64,000 nt of DNA from Myxococcales bacterium (lineage in GTDB: Bacteria > Myxococcota_A > Polyangia > Nannocystales > Nannocystaceae). The stretch's first letter is position 1. Each line of letters starts with the position of its first letter. Location: the NCBI GenBank assembly GCA_020633315.1, contig JACKDV010000003.1, positions 186,001 to 250,000 on the forward strand, given 5' to 3'. A program made the position numbers and the translations under genes. The notes under the pieces were generated by a model. It was not told where the DNA came from and searched no databases. It saw nothing but the letters and a program-made list of their open reading frames with translations. Below are positions 1 to 8,275 of the stretch, piece after piece.

Positions 1-312
1 TGCAAGTTCACCCGGCGGGGCACGGTGGAGCTGCGCGTGGAGGCGCGGGGCTCGGGCGCGGCCGTGGTGGTCGCCGACACCGGGATGGGCCTCACCGCGC
101 GCCAGCTCGCGCGCTTCAACGGCAGCGCCACCGAGGGCGACGAGCCCGTGGGCACCGGCGGCATCGGCCTCAGCGTGGCCCGTCGCCTGGCCCGTGCGCT
201 GGGGGCCACGCTGACCGCCCAGGGCGAGGTGGGTCGCGGCAGCACCGTCACCCTCGAGCTGCCCGCCGAGCTCCCCGCGGCGCCCCCGGTCGCGCCCGAC
301 GCGTCGGCCTAG
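1..312 (+). CDS. Sensor histidine kinase, C-terminal fragment (start outside window)
   Basis: This is the last 103 codons of a gene that begins before the window. The fragment is the ATP-binding (HATPase_c) domain of a histidine kinase. The end of the N box is visible as CKFTRRGTVEL, followed by the G1 box DTGMGL and the G2 box GTGGIGLSVARRL, and the fold closes with GRGSTVTLELP. About 18 Ala/Pro-rich residues follow the domain, and no receiver domain is attached in the visible part. The protein would phosphorylate a response regulator that is not in this window. The 86 bp after the stop contain the promoter-like region of the next gene, so the two are probably separate transcription units. 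The family call is firm; the signal and partner are unknown. Confidence 0.85.
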   Translation, partial: CKFTRRGTVELRVEARGSGAAVVVADTGMGLTARQLARFNGSATEGDEPVGTGGIGLSVARRLARALGATLTAQGEVGRGSTVTLELPAELPAAPPVAPDASA

Positions 313-383
313 GCCGGAATCTCCCGCGCACGGCCCCGTACGGCCCCCTGGCGGCCCGTGGGCGGGTTGGAGGCGTTGTGGCA

Positions 384-389
384 TAGTCC
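384..389 (+). promoter_or_regulatory. -10-like TAGTCC, 9 bp before the DUF2079 start
   Basis: The hexamer lies in GTTGTGGCATAGTCCCGC just before the ATG at 399. The same block precedes the paralogue at 24302, so it was duplicated with the gene. It leaves room for a leader of only a few bases. No clear -35 was seen. Confidence 0.4.
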
Positions 390-398
390 CGCTCCGCC

Positions 399-2645
399 AT
401 GACGGCCCCCGAAGACGCGCCGCCTCCCGAGCCCTCCGACGCGATCGCCCGTCCGCTGTGGCTCCGCATCCTGCGGCTGGAGTTCCTCGACGGCATCATC
501 GGCACCTTCCAGCGCTGGCTGCTGGGCGCGCTCATCATCGGCGTGGGCCCCGGCCTGGCCCTGTGGGCGCCGCTGCACCGCGAGGACCCCAAGTTCGTCC
601 TCGACGACATCGGCAACCACCTCATCAAGGTCGACCTCAGCCTCGGGGATCGCATCCAGATGATCGAGTGGGGCCTGTGGTCGCTGCTGGCCATGGGCCT
701 GCTCTACGCCGGCCTGGGCCTGTGGCACCGCCGGCGCGGCGACGGCCGCTCGCTGCCCGAGGTCTACGCCCGCCTCAACCTCCAGCTCGTGCCGGTGGGG
801 CTCCTGCCCGTGTTCTCGGCGCTGTGGACCGAGCAGCTCGAGGCCCGCCTGCACCTGCTCAGCCTCACCCTCATCGCGGTCAGCTCCGCGATCATGGGCG
901 CCTGGTACTACCACATGCTCAGCGCCCGGGTGGTCTCGTGGCGCGAGCGCCTGGCCCCCCTCGAGCGCCGGGCCGTACCCGAGCTGCTGATGACCCTGCT
1001 GGTGCTCGGCTACGCGTGGACCTTCGGCTACCTCTCGGTCACCGACCACCACAACCTCGGCACGCACATCTACGACCTCGCGCTCTACGACAACACCTTC
1101 TGGAACACCGCCCACGGCGACTCCATGGCGTGCTCGTACCTGCGCGGCGGCACGCACTACTCGGCGCACTACGACCCCATCATCATCCTGCTCGCGCCCA
1201 TCTACGGGCTCGCGCCCCGGGCCGAGACCCTCTTGTGGCTACAGTCGGTGTGGCTGGCCATGGGCGGGGTCCCCCTCTACCTCATCGCCAAGCGCGTGCT
1301 GGGCAACCCCTGGCAGGCCCTGGTGGTGATGCTGCTGTTCTACCTGGCCCCGGCCCTGCACGGGATCAACATGTTCGACTTCCACTCGCTGGCGCTGATG
1401 GTGCCGCTGGTGATGTGGATGATCTACCTGCTCGACGTGGGCACCCCGGCCGCCCTCGTCGGCTACTGGATCATGCTGGGCCTGCTGCTGCTCACCCGCG
1501 AGGACATGCCCTTCGTGGCCTGCTCCATCTCGATCTACGCGATCGCCACGCGGCGGCGGGTGACGGGGGTGATGACGATCCTGGTCGCCATCGCCTACCT
1601 CATCGAGATCAAGTCCAGCAGCCGGGCGCTCCTGTCGGGCGACAAGGAGAGCTACTCGTACTCCTACTACTACGAGGAGATGATCCCCAAGGGCAAGGAC
1701 GGCACCGACGAGGGCCTGGTGGGCCTGGTGACCACCGCGCTCAGCGATCCGGTGGCGGCCATGGCCGTGCTGCTCAAGCCGCCCAAGCTGGTCTACTTCG
1801 GCAAGGTGCTGATGCCCCTGCTGCTGCTGCCCTTCTTCTCGGGTCGCAAGGTGCTGCTGCTGGCCTACGGCATGCTCTTCATCGGGCTGGTCTCGCGCAA
1901 GTACGTGTTCTCGGTGCACTTCCAGTACTCGGCGGTGCTGCTGCCCTTCCTGCTCATGGCCTGGCCCGACGGCCTCAACAACGTCAGCAACAGCCGCCTG
2001 GTCACGCGACTGGGGCTCGACCCCCGGCGGCTGCGCAACGCCCTGGTGCTCACCGCCTTGCTGGCCACCGCCCTGGTCAGCGCCAAGTTCGGCGCCATCG
2101 TGCCCAACCGCGAGTTCCATGCCGGCTGGAACGAGCTCAAGCGCACCCACGACGGCGAGCGAGCCGAGCGCTACCAGGAGATGCTCGCCTTCATCGAGAA
2201 GATCCCCGCCGACGCCTCGGTGTGCACCAACAGCACCATCGGCCCCCACGTGAGCAACCGTCCCGTGGCCGTCAAGTGGCCCAGCTGCCGCGCCGCCGAG
2301 TACGTGATGATGACCAACGACGACCTCAAGAAGAAGGATCGTCGTCGGCTCGATCGCATGGTGAGCCGCGGGGACACCGAGGTGATCGCGGAGAGCGACG
2401 CCTTCATCCTGCTGCGCCAGCTCCCCAAGGAGGAGCGTGACGCCCTGCGCAAGCAGAAGGCGGCCGAGCGGAGGTCGTCCCGCAAGTCCAGCCCCCGCAC
2501 CCGCCCGCGGCCCCGCGACGACGAGGCCGACGAGGCCGACGAGGCCGACGACGACGAGAACCCGTACCACGACGCAGACCGCGACGAGGACGAGCCCGCG
2601 GCCAAGCCCAGCCCGCCCGACCGCGGCCGCAACGACGAGGAGTAG
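399..2645 (+). CDS. DUF2079 polytopic membrane protein (copy 1)
   Basis: The protein has 748 residues and about a dozen hydrophobic segments, so it sits in the inner membrane. The central block around residues 215-310 carries the DUF2079 hallmarks HIYDLALYDNTFWNTAHG and HYSAHYDPIIILLAPIYGL. DUF2079 proteins resemble GT-C glycosyltransferases, but no reaction is established for them. After the last membrane segment comes a long soluble domain and a very acidic, low-complexity tail rich in DEADEAD-like repeats. ATG 399 follows a -10-like TAGTCC. A paralogue at 24302-26563, by eye about three-quarters to four-fifths identical, also lies upstream of the duplicated sugar cassette. This association suggests a role in the same surface glycan or glycolipid pathway, which is an inference. 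Confidence 0.8.
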   Translation: MTAPEDAPPPEPSDAIARPLWLRILRLEFLDGIIGTFQRWLLGALIIGVGPGLALWAPLHREDPKFVLDDIGNHLIKVDLSLGDRIQMIEWGLWSLLAMGLLYAGLGLWHRRRGDGRSLPEVYARLNLQLVPVGLLPVFSALWTEQLEARLHLLSLTLIAVSSAIMGAWYYHMLSARVVSWRERLAPLERRAVPELLMTLLVLGYAWTFGYLSVTDHHNLGTHIYDLALYDNTFWNTAHGDSMACSYLRGGTHYSAHYDPIIILLAPIYGLAPRAETLLWLQSVWLAMGGVPLYLIAKRVLGNPWQALVVMLLFYLAPALHGINMFDFHSLALMVPLVMWMIYLLDVGTPAALVGYWIMLGLLLLTREDMPFVACSISIYAIATRRRVTGVMTILVAIAYLIEIKSSSRALLSGDKESYSYSYYYEEMIPKGKDGTDEGLVGLVTTALSDPVAAMAVLLKPPKLVYFGKVLMPLLLLPFFSGRKVLLLAYGMLFIGLVSRKYVFSVHFQYSAVLLPFLLMAWPDGLNNVSNSRLVTRLGLDPRRLRNALVLTALLATALVSAKFGAIVPNREFHAGWNELKRTHDGERAERYQEMLAFIEKIPADASVCTNSTIGPHVSNRPVAVKWPSCRAAEYVMMTNDDLKKKDRRRLDRMVSRGDTEVIAESDAFILLRQLPKEERDALRKQKAAERRSSRKSSPRTRPRPRDDEADEADEADDDENPYHDADRDEDEPAAKPSPPDRGRNDEE

Positions 2646-2829
2646 CGACGGACCGCCCCGCGACGGCCCGCCGCCCTCGACCAGGTCTCCCCTACCCGGC
2701 CGCGATCCGGCGCAGCAGGATCGACCGAGCGAGGGCTTCGAGAGAGGAGGAGCAAGGCATGCGAGGGGTCATGCCCATCGAGTGACGACCCCCGCCGATT
2801 GGATCGCGGGCTCGGCCGGAAGACACCGC

Positions 2830-3789
2830 TCAGTCGGTCTCGCTCTCGGCGCTCCGGCGGCGCCGTACCGCGCGAAAGCCCAGCCACATCACCACGTCGA
2901 CCGCGAGCGAGATGATCCGCGACAGCAAGGCCGCCACCACCGCGGGCCCCGGGCCCACGCTCGCCGAGAGCCCACCCGCCACCACCGCCTCGCGCACGCC
3001 CAGGCCGCCCGGCGCCACCAGGGCCAAGAAGCCGAGCACGGGCGCGAGCACGAACAGCCCCGCGCCGGCGCCCGCATCGGCCCAGCTCCCGCCCACCGCG
3101 TGCACCAGCAGCGCGCCGTGGGCCCACCAGCACAGCCACACCACCGTGTACCAGGCCACCAGGCCCAGCCCCACCAGCGGTCCCTCGCCCTCCACGCCCA
3201 GCTTGCGCATCAGCGCCTGGGGATAGCGGCGACGATCGAGCACCAGCAGCACCACCACGCCCACCGCCATGCCGGCCAGGGCCAGCACCGACAGCCCGCT
3301 GCGCAGCGCCTCGAGCTGCGGCAGCATGGCCTGGTCGGCCAGCGACAGCGTGGCCACGCCGATCCCCGTGCCCAGCAGCGTGTACACCAGCACGATGAGC
3401 AGCATCGACGAGCCCATCAGCGAAGGCGCCAGCTCGAGCTGCTTGGCCCGCGACATCAGGATCACGGGCATCCCCACCTTCGCCGGTGCGTAGCGACCGA
3501 GCATCGAGGCCAGAAACAGCTCGAGCGCGGGCACCGTGGGCAGCCGGCGTCCCACCATGCCGTGCATCAGCGACAGCCAGCCCAGCGCCTGGGCCAGGCT
3601 CACGCCCACGATGGGCAGCACCGCCGCCAGCGTCCAGCCCAGGTGCGGGGTGACGGGCGGTGACGAGCGCCAGCGCTGCGCAAGGTCCCAGGCCGTCCAC
3701 GCCACGAAGGCGATGACGACCACCATCAACACCACCTTGCCGACTGCCGTCGCTCGCTTCACGAGGATCCTTCGCGGGATGGTAGCCAT
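2830..3789 (-). CDS. LPG_synthase_TM / UPF0104 family membrane protein
   Basis: The protein has 319 residues and about eight transmembrane helices. The family signature PGGLGVREA lies near residue 255. UPF0104/LPG_synthase_TM proteins are flippase-like integral membrane proteins related to the membrane part of MprF, and they are common in glycan and glycolipid loci. The start was placed at ATG 3789, which gives MATIPRRILVKR and then a first helix. A longer frame to 3858 would run into the adjacent duplicated segment and adds only polar residues. The gene points away from the cassette starting at 3921. It has no counterpart beside the second cassette, where only 83 bp separate the DUF2079 stop from the repeat. 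Confidence 0.75.
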   Translation of the reverse strand: MATIPRRILVKRATAVGKVVLMVVVIAFVAWTAWDLAQRWRSSPPVTPHLGWTLAAVLPIVGVSLAQALGWLSLMHGMVGRRLPTVPALELFLASMLGRYAPAKVGMPVILMSRAKQLELAPSLMGSSMLLIVLVYTLLGTGIGVATLSLADQAMLPQLEALRSGLSVLALAGMAVGVVVLLVLDRRRYPQALMRKLGVEGEGPLVGLGLVAWYTVVWLCWWAHGALLVHAVGGSWADAGAGAGLFVLAPVLGFLALVAPGGLGVREAVVAGGLSASVGPGPAVVAALLSRIISLAVDVVMWLGFRAVRRRRSAESETD

Positions 3790-3879
3790 GCACCCGAGCG
3801 TCGTGTGCGCCCCGGAGGCACGCATGCGCTCAGCCCTCGGGAGACGCCGTGCGAGCACCCGAACGCGCGCGTGCCTCGC

Positions 3880-3909
3880 TTGACACCCCTGCGAGCCGAG
3901 GGCTAGCGT
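3880..3909 (+). promoter_or_regulatory. Sigma-70-like promoter of the cassette (TTGACA-18-TAGCGT)
   Basis: A perfect -35 TTGACA is at 3880-3885 and TAGCGT at 3904-3909. The start codon at 3921 is only 11 bp further on, so the leader would be about five bases. A nearly identical element (TTGACG-17-TAGCGT) occurs at 12903-12931. Confidence 0.6.
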
Positions 3910-3920
3910 CCCGCCCTCTT

Positions 3921-4901
3921 ATGGACCTGTCCGTCGTCGTCCCGATCTACAACGAGGAGCAGAGCATCCCCGAGCTCGTCTCCGAGGTCCGGGATGCCCT
4001 GAAGGACACCGGTCTCCTCTACGAGCTCATCTGCGTCGACGACGGCTCCTCCGACAAGAGCCTCCAGGTCCTCACCGCGCTCTCCAAGGACGACCCCCAC
4101 CTGCGCATCTGCGAGCTCCGCCGCAACTTCGGCCAGACCGCCGCCATGCAGGCCGGCTTCGATGCCGCCATGGGCCGCGTCGTCGTCAGCCTCGACGCCG
4201 ACCTCCAAAACGACCCCCACGACATCCCCGCCATGCTCGCCAAGCTCGACGAGGGCTTCGACATGGTCGCCGGCTGGCGTGCCGGTCGCAAGGACACCTT
4301 CCTCAACCGACGCCTCCCCTCCATCATCGCCAACTGGATCATCGGTCGCACCACCAACGTCCGCCTCCACGACTACGGCTGCACCCTCAAGGCCACCCGC
4401 CGCGAGCTCATGGCCCAGATCGACCTCTACGGCGAGATGCACCGCTTCATCCCCGCCATCGCATCCCTCGCCGGCGCCAAGATCTGCGAGATGCCCGTCA
4501 ACCACCGCGAGCGTCGCTACGGCACCTCCAAGTACGGCATCGGTCGCACCCTGCGGGTCATCCTCGACCTCATCACCGTCCTGTTCCTGCAGCGCTACCT
4601 CAGCCGCCCCATGCAGGTCTTCGGCCTGTGGGGCCTGGTCCTCTCCTTCTTCGGCTTCCTCGTCTGCGCCTACCTGGCCTTCGTCCGCATCGCCTACATG
4701 GAGCCCCTGGCCGACCGGCCCCTGCTCACCATGGGCGTGCTCATGCTCCTGGCCGGGATCCAGCTCGTCTCCCTCGGCCTGGTCGCCGACCTCCTCACCC
4801 GCACCTATCACGAGGCCCAGCACCGCCGCCCCTACTTCGTCCGCCACTGGATCGCGAAGGGCGAGGCCACCCTGGTCGAGGACCAGCCCACTCGCCCCTA
4901 G
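3921..4901 (+). CDS. GtrB/DPM1-like polyprenyl-phosphate glycosyltransferase (copy 1)
   Basis: The protein has 326 residues. The GT2 fold at residues 1-210 shows VVVPIYNEE, the nucleotide-binding DDGSSD and the metal-binding DADLQNDP. The block RRYGTSKYGIGR is typical of the GtrB/ArnC/DPM1 group. Two C-terminal transmembrane helices follow. Such enzymes move a sugar from a nucleotide donor to polyprenyl phosphate on the cytoplasmic face. ATG 3921 was chosen because the family N-terminus begins there and a promoter lies just upstream. It is the first of five genes (GT2, methyltransferase, epimerase, MBOAT, SGNH) with small gaps on one strand. Much of the gene uses C-ending codons, unlike its neighbours. 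The sugar is unknown. Confidence 0.85.
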   Translation: MDLSVVVPIYNEEQSIPELVSEVRDALKDTGLLYELICVDDGSSDKSLQVLTALSKDDPHLRICELRRNFGQTAAMQAGFDAAMGRVVVSLDADLQNDPHDIPAMLAKLDEGFDMVAGWRAGRKDTFLNRRLPSIIANWIIGRTTNVRLHDYGCTLKATRRELMAQIDLYGEMHRFIPAIASLAGAKICEMPVNHRERRYGTSKYGIGRTLRVILDLITVLFLQRYLSRPMQVFGLWGLVLSFFGFLVCAYLAFVRIAYMEPLADRPLLTMGVLMLLAGIQLVSLGLVADLLTRTYHEAQHRRPYFVRHWIAKGEATLVEDQPTRP

Positions 4902-4925
4902 GCGAGCACCACCGGAGCCACCACC

Positions 4926-5675
4926 ATGGCACAGCGAGGGATCACCGAGGGCCTCGACCAGCACGAGGTCTCCCTGTCGGCTCACCAGCTGACCGACTTC
5001 CGCTCCCTCAACCTGTTCCGCATGGTCGCCCAAAGGGTGATCCCCGGCACCGTCATGGACGTCGGGGCCGGCGGCGGCGGCATGGTGGCCTGGCTGCTCG
5101 AGAAGGGCTTCGACGCCCGCGGGATCGACCTGTCGCCCCGAGCCGCCGCCGCCGCCCAGGACTTCCTGCAGTCGCGCGGCCTGCCTCGCGATCGGATCCG
5201 CACCATGGGGCTGCAGCAGCTCATCGAGCAGGGCGAGACCCACGACAACGTGCTGTCGATGGACTGCATCGAGCACATCGAGGACGACCGCACCGCCTTC
5301 GCGCAGCTCGTCGGCCTCACCCGTCCCGGCGGGCGGATCGTGATCACCGTGCCCGCCCTGATGGCGCTCTATGGTGCGCGCGACGAGGCCCAGGGGCACT
5401 ATCGGCGCTACGAGAAGGAATCGCTGCGAGCGCTCACCGAAGGCCACCCGGTGCGCGTCGACGAGCTGCGCTACTGGAATGCCCTCGGTGTCGGCCCGAC
5501 CTTCGTCAACCAGCGTCTGCTCGGTCGGGCGATCGACGAGTCCTTCCGCTACGGCAAGCCCGGCCTCGTCCCCCGCATGCTGCGGCGAGGCCTGTCGCTG
5601 TGGTTCTCCCAGGTCGAGAACCGGATCTCCCCGCCCTTGGGCCTGACCCTGCTGATGGTCGCCACTCGCCTGTAA
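4926..5675 (+). CDS. Class I SAM-dependent methyltransferase (cassette copy 1)
   Basis: The protein has 249 residues. The SAM-binding motif I is DVGAGGGGMVAWLLEKGF around residue 43. The acidic motif II is GIDLSPRA. Motif IV/post-I is VLSMDCIEHIEDD, and GRIVITVPA follows. This is the UbiG/Methyltransf_11-type fold. The gene starts 24 bp after the glycosyltransferase stop, so it is probably co-transcribed. Its place between a polyprenyl glycosyltransferase and a UDP-sugar epimerase suggests that it methylates a sugar or a lipid-linked saccharide, but the substrate cannot be read from the sequence. Codon use is more mixed than in the following three genes. Confidence 0.8.
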   Translation: MAQRGITEGLDQHEVSLSAHQLTDFRSLNLFRMVAQRVIPGTVMDVGAGGGGMVAWLLEKGFDARGIDLSPRAAAAAQDFLQSRGLPRDRIRTMGLQQLIEQGETHDNVLSMDCIEHIEDDRTAFAQLVGLTRPGGRIVITVPALMALYGARDEAQGHYRRYEKESLRALTEGHPVRVDELRYWNALGVGPTFVNQRLLGRAIDESFRYGKPGLVPRMLRRGLSLWFSQVENRISPPLGLTLLMVATRL

Positions 5676-5817
5676 GCGACGCCCTCGCCGTTTCCCCGCT
5701 CATGGGTCGGGCCACCACCCGAGCACGAACGAAGGGCATGCGGAAGCGCACGACATCGTCGTCGCAGTGGAGCGCCGCCCTTGCTGGCCCGTCGACCGTT
5801 GGGCTAATCAAGCCCTC

Positions 5818-6804
5818 GTGACGTCGACGGTGCTCGTGACCGGCGCCGCTGGGTTCATCGGCAGCCACGTGGTGGATGCCCTGGTGGCTCGCGGCGACGT
5901 AGTGGTGGGACTGGACAACCTCAACGACTACTACGACCCCGCCCGCAAGCGCTCCAACGTCGCCGAGTGCCAGGCCAACGCGCAGGCATCCCCGGGCTCC
6001 TACACCTTCGTGCAGGGCGACATCCGCGACCGTCCGCTGCTCGAGACGCTGTGGACCGAGCACCGCTTCGATGCCGTCGTCCACCTCGCCGCCATGGCCG
6101 GCGTGAGGGCCTCCGTCGACGACCCCTTCCTCTACTACGACGTCAACCTCACCGGCACCCTCGCCCTGCTCGAGCAAGCCCGCATCTCCGGCCTGCGCAG
6201 CTTCGTCTTCGCCTCCACCTCCTCGGTCTACGGCAACACCACCGTCATCCCCTTCGTCGAGACCGACACCTGCGACCGCCCCCTGGCCCCCTACCCCGCC
6301 TCCAAGCGCTCTGCCGAGCTGCTGGGCCACGCCTACCACCACCTGCATGGCCTCTCCTTCACCGCCCTGCGCTTCTTCACCGTCTACGGACCCCGCGGCC
6401 GTCCCGACATGATGGCCTACAAGGTCCTCGACAACATCTTCTTCGGCCGACAGGTCCCCCTGTACAACGGCGGCCAGATGCACCGCGACTGGACCTTCGT
6501 CACCGACACCGCCGCCGGCGTCGTCCGGGCCGTCGACCGCCCCCTCGGCTTCGAGATCATCAACCTCGGCTGTGCCGAGCCCGTCCTGCTCGCCGACTTC
6601 ATCGCCACCGTCGAGGCCAACGCCGGCCGCAAGGCCGAGCTCCGCCCCGAGCCCATGCAGGACGCCGACGTCGCCTACACCAACGCCGACATCACCAAGG
6701 CCCGCGACCTGCTCGGCTATGCCCCCTCCGTCCACGTGCACGAAGGCGTCGCCTCCTTCTTCCGCTGGTACCAGCACGCCGTCCTCGCCAAGGCCACGGC
6801 CTAG
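5818..6804 (+). CDS. NAD-dependent epimerase, UDP-glucuronate 4-epimerase-like (copy 1)
   Basis: The protein has 328 residues and belongs to the extended short-chain dehydrogenase family. It shows GAAGFIGSHV at the N-terminus and the block DNLNDYYDPARKRSNV, characteristic of UDP-glucuronate 4-epimerases. STSSVYG and the catalytic YPASK (YxxxK) follow, and then FFTVYGPRGRPDMM. The likely reaction is interconversion of UDP-glucuronate and UDP-galacturonate; a related UDP-sugar cannot be excluded. GTG 5818 was chosen because the Rossmann motif then begins at residue 5-6, as usual for the family, and TAATCA lies 7 bp upstream. It would supply the activated sugar for the cassette's glycosyltransferase. 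Confidence 0.82.
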   Translation: MTSTVLVTGAAGFIGSHVVDALVARGDVVVGLDNLNDYYDPARKRSNVAECQANAQASPGSYTFVQGDIRDRPLLETLWTEHRFDAVVHLAAMAGVRASVDDPFLYYDVNLTGTLALLEQARISGLRSFVFASTSSVYGNTTVIPFVETDTCDRPLAPYPASKRSAELLGHAYHHLHGLSFTALRFFTVYGPRGRPDMMAYKVLDNIFFGRQVPLYNGGQMHRDWTFVTDTAAGVVRAVDRPLGFEIINLGCAEPVLLADFIATVEANAGRKAELRPEPMQDADVAYTNADITKARDLLGYAPSVHVHEGVASFFRWYQHAVLAKATA

Positions 6805-6846
6805 ACCCCCCTCGAGGCCCACGACCCGGAACGGAGCCGCACCCCG

Positions 6847-8259
6847 ATGCTGTTCAACTCCTGGGTCTTCCTCGCCTTCTTCGCGATCACCTTCAGCGCC
6901 TACCTGCTGACGGCTCGCAAGCTCGTCCTCCAGAACCTCGTCCTGTTCATCGCCAGCTACGTCTTCTACGGCTGGTGGTCCTGGAAGTTCCTCGGCCTCA
7001 TCGCCCTGTCCACCGCCATCGACTACGTCGCCGGGATCAAGATCGCCGACGGCTCCGACGATGCCACCCGCCGCCGCTGGGTCACCGTCTCCTGCGTCAG
7101 CAACCTCGGCATCCTCGCCCTCTTCAAGTACTTCGACTTCTTCCTCGGCAGCCTCGGCGATCTGCTCGCCCTGTTCGGCCTGCAGGCCGCCATGCCCTCC
7201 CTGTCGCTGGTCCTGCCCGTCGGGATCAGCTTCTACACCTTCCAGTCGATGTCCTACAGCATCGACGTCTACCGCGGCCACACCCAGGTCTGCCGCAACC
7301 CGCTCAACTTCGCGGTCTACGTCTCCTTCTTCCCCCAGCTCGTCGCCGGCCCCATCGAGCGCTCCTCCAACTTCCTGCCCCAGGTCGAACGGCCCCGCAC
7401 CATCACCACCGCCGGCCTCGAGTCCGGCCTCTTCCTCATCCTGTGGGGCCTGTTCAAGAAGGTCGTCGTCGCCGACAACGCTGCCCTCATCGCCAACGCC
7501 GTCTTCGACGACCCCTCCACCGGAAGCGGCGCCGAGCTGTGGCTGGGCGCCCTGGCCTTCACCATCCAGATCTACGGCGACTTCTCCGGCTACTCCGACA
7601 TCGCACGCGGCCTCGCCAAGGCCATGGGCTTCGAGCTCATGGTCAACTTCAAGCTCCCCTACTTCGCCACCAGCCCCTCCGACTTCTGGCGACGCTGGCA
7701 CGTCTCCCTCTCCAGCTGGCTGCGCGACTACCTGTACATCCCCCTGGGCGGCAACCGCAGCGGCAAGTACGGCACCTACCGCAACCTCATGCTCACCATG
7801 GCCCTCGGCGGCCTGTGGCACGGCGCCTCCTGGAACTTCGTGCTGTGGGGCGTCTATCACGGCCTGCTGCTGGTCGTGGTCCGCCTGCTCGCCCACGTCA
7901 AGGGTCCCCGCCTGCCCGCCAAGCGGCTGTGGGCCGACCTCGTCCGCATGAGCCTGATGTTCCCGCTGACCGTCGGCGGATGGATCCTCTTTCGGATCCA
8001 CTCCATGGCCGACCTGCGAGCCTTCATCGCCGGGGCCTTCACCTCCACCGACGCCGAGGTGGGCCTGACTGCCGTGGTGCTCGCCGCCCTGTGGCTGCCG
8101 GTGCTGGTGATGCAGCTCGCTCAGCTCATCGCCGACGACCTGCTGGTCGCCCTGCGCCTGCCCGTGCTGCTGCGCGGCGTCCTGTACGGCCTGCTCATCG
8201 CCTCTTGCGTCGCCTTCGCCACCGGCGAGAGCATCGAGTTCATCTACTTCCAGTTCTGA
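6847..8259 (+). CDS. MBOAT O-acyltransferase, AlgI-like (copy 1)
   Basis: The protein has 470 residues and about ten transmembrane helices. It has the AlgI/DltB-type N-terminus MLFNSWVFLAFFA. The central region FWRRWHVSLSSWLRDYLYIP is conserved, and the catalytic-type histidine is in GGLWHGASWNFVLWG. MBOAT proteins transfer acyl groups from a cytoplasmic donor across the membrane and usually work with a periplasmic SGNH-type partner, which is the next gene 16 bp downstream. Here it would O-acylate (for example O-acetylate) the glycan made by the cassette. The gene has strong C-ending codon bias: TCC for serine, CTC for leucine and GTC for valine are frequent. Confidence 0.88.
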   Translation: MLFNSWVFLAFFAITFSAYLLTARKLVLQNLVLFIASYVFYGWWSWKFLGLIALSTAIDYVAGIKIADGSDDATRRRWVTVSCVSNLGILALFKYFDFFLGSLGDLLALFGLQAAMPSLSLVLPVGISFYTFQSMSYSIDVYRGHTQVCRNPLNFAVYVSFFPQLVAGPIERSSNFLPQVERPRTITTAGLESGLFLILWGLFKKVVVADNAALIANAVFDDPSTGSGAELWLGALAFTIQIYGDFSGYSDIARGLAKAMGFELMVNFKLPYFATSPSDFWRRWHVSLSSWLRDYLYIPLGGNRSGKYGTYRNLMLTMALGGLWHGASWNFVLWGVYHGLLLVVVRLLAHVKGPRLPAKRLWADLVRMSLMFPLTVGGWILFRIHSMADLRAFIAGAFTSTDAEVGLTAVVLAALWLPVLVMQLAQLIADDLLVALRLPVLLRGVLYGLLIASCVAFATGESIEFIYFQF

Positions 8260-8275
8260 GCCCCACCCCTTCGTC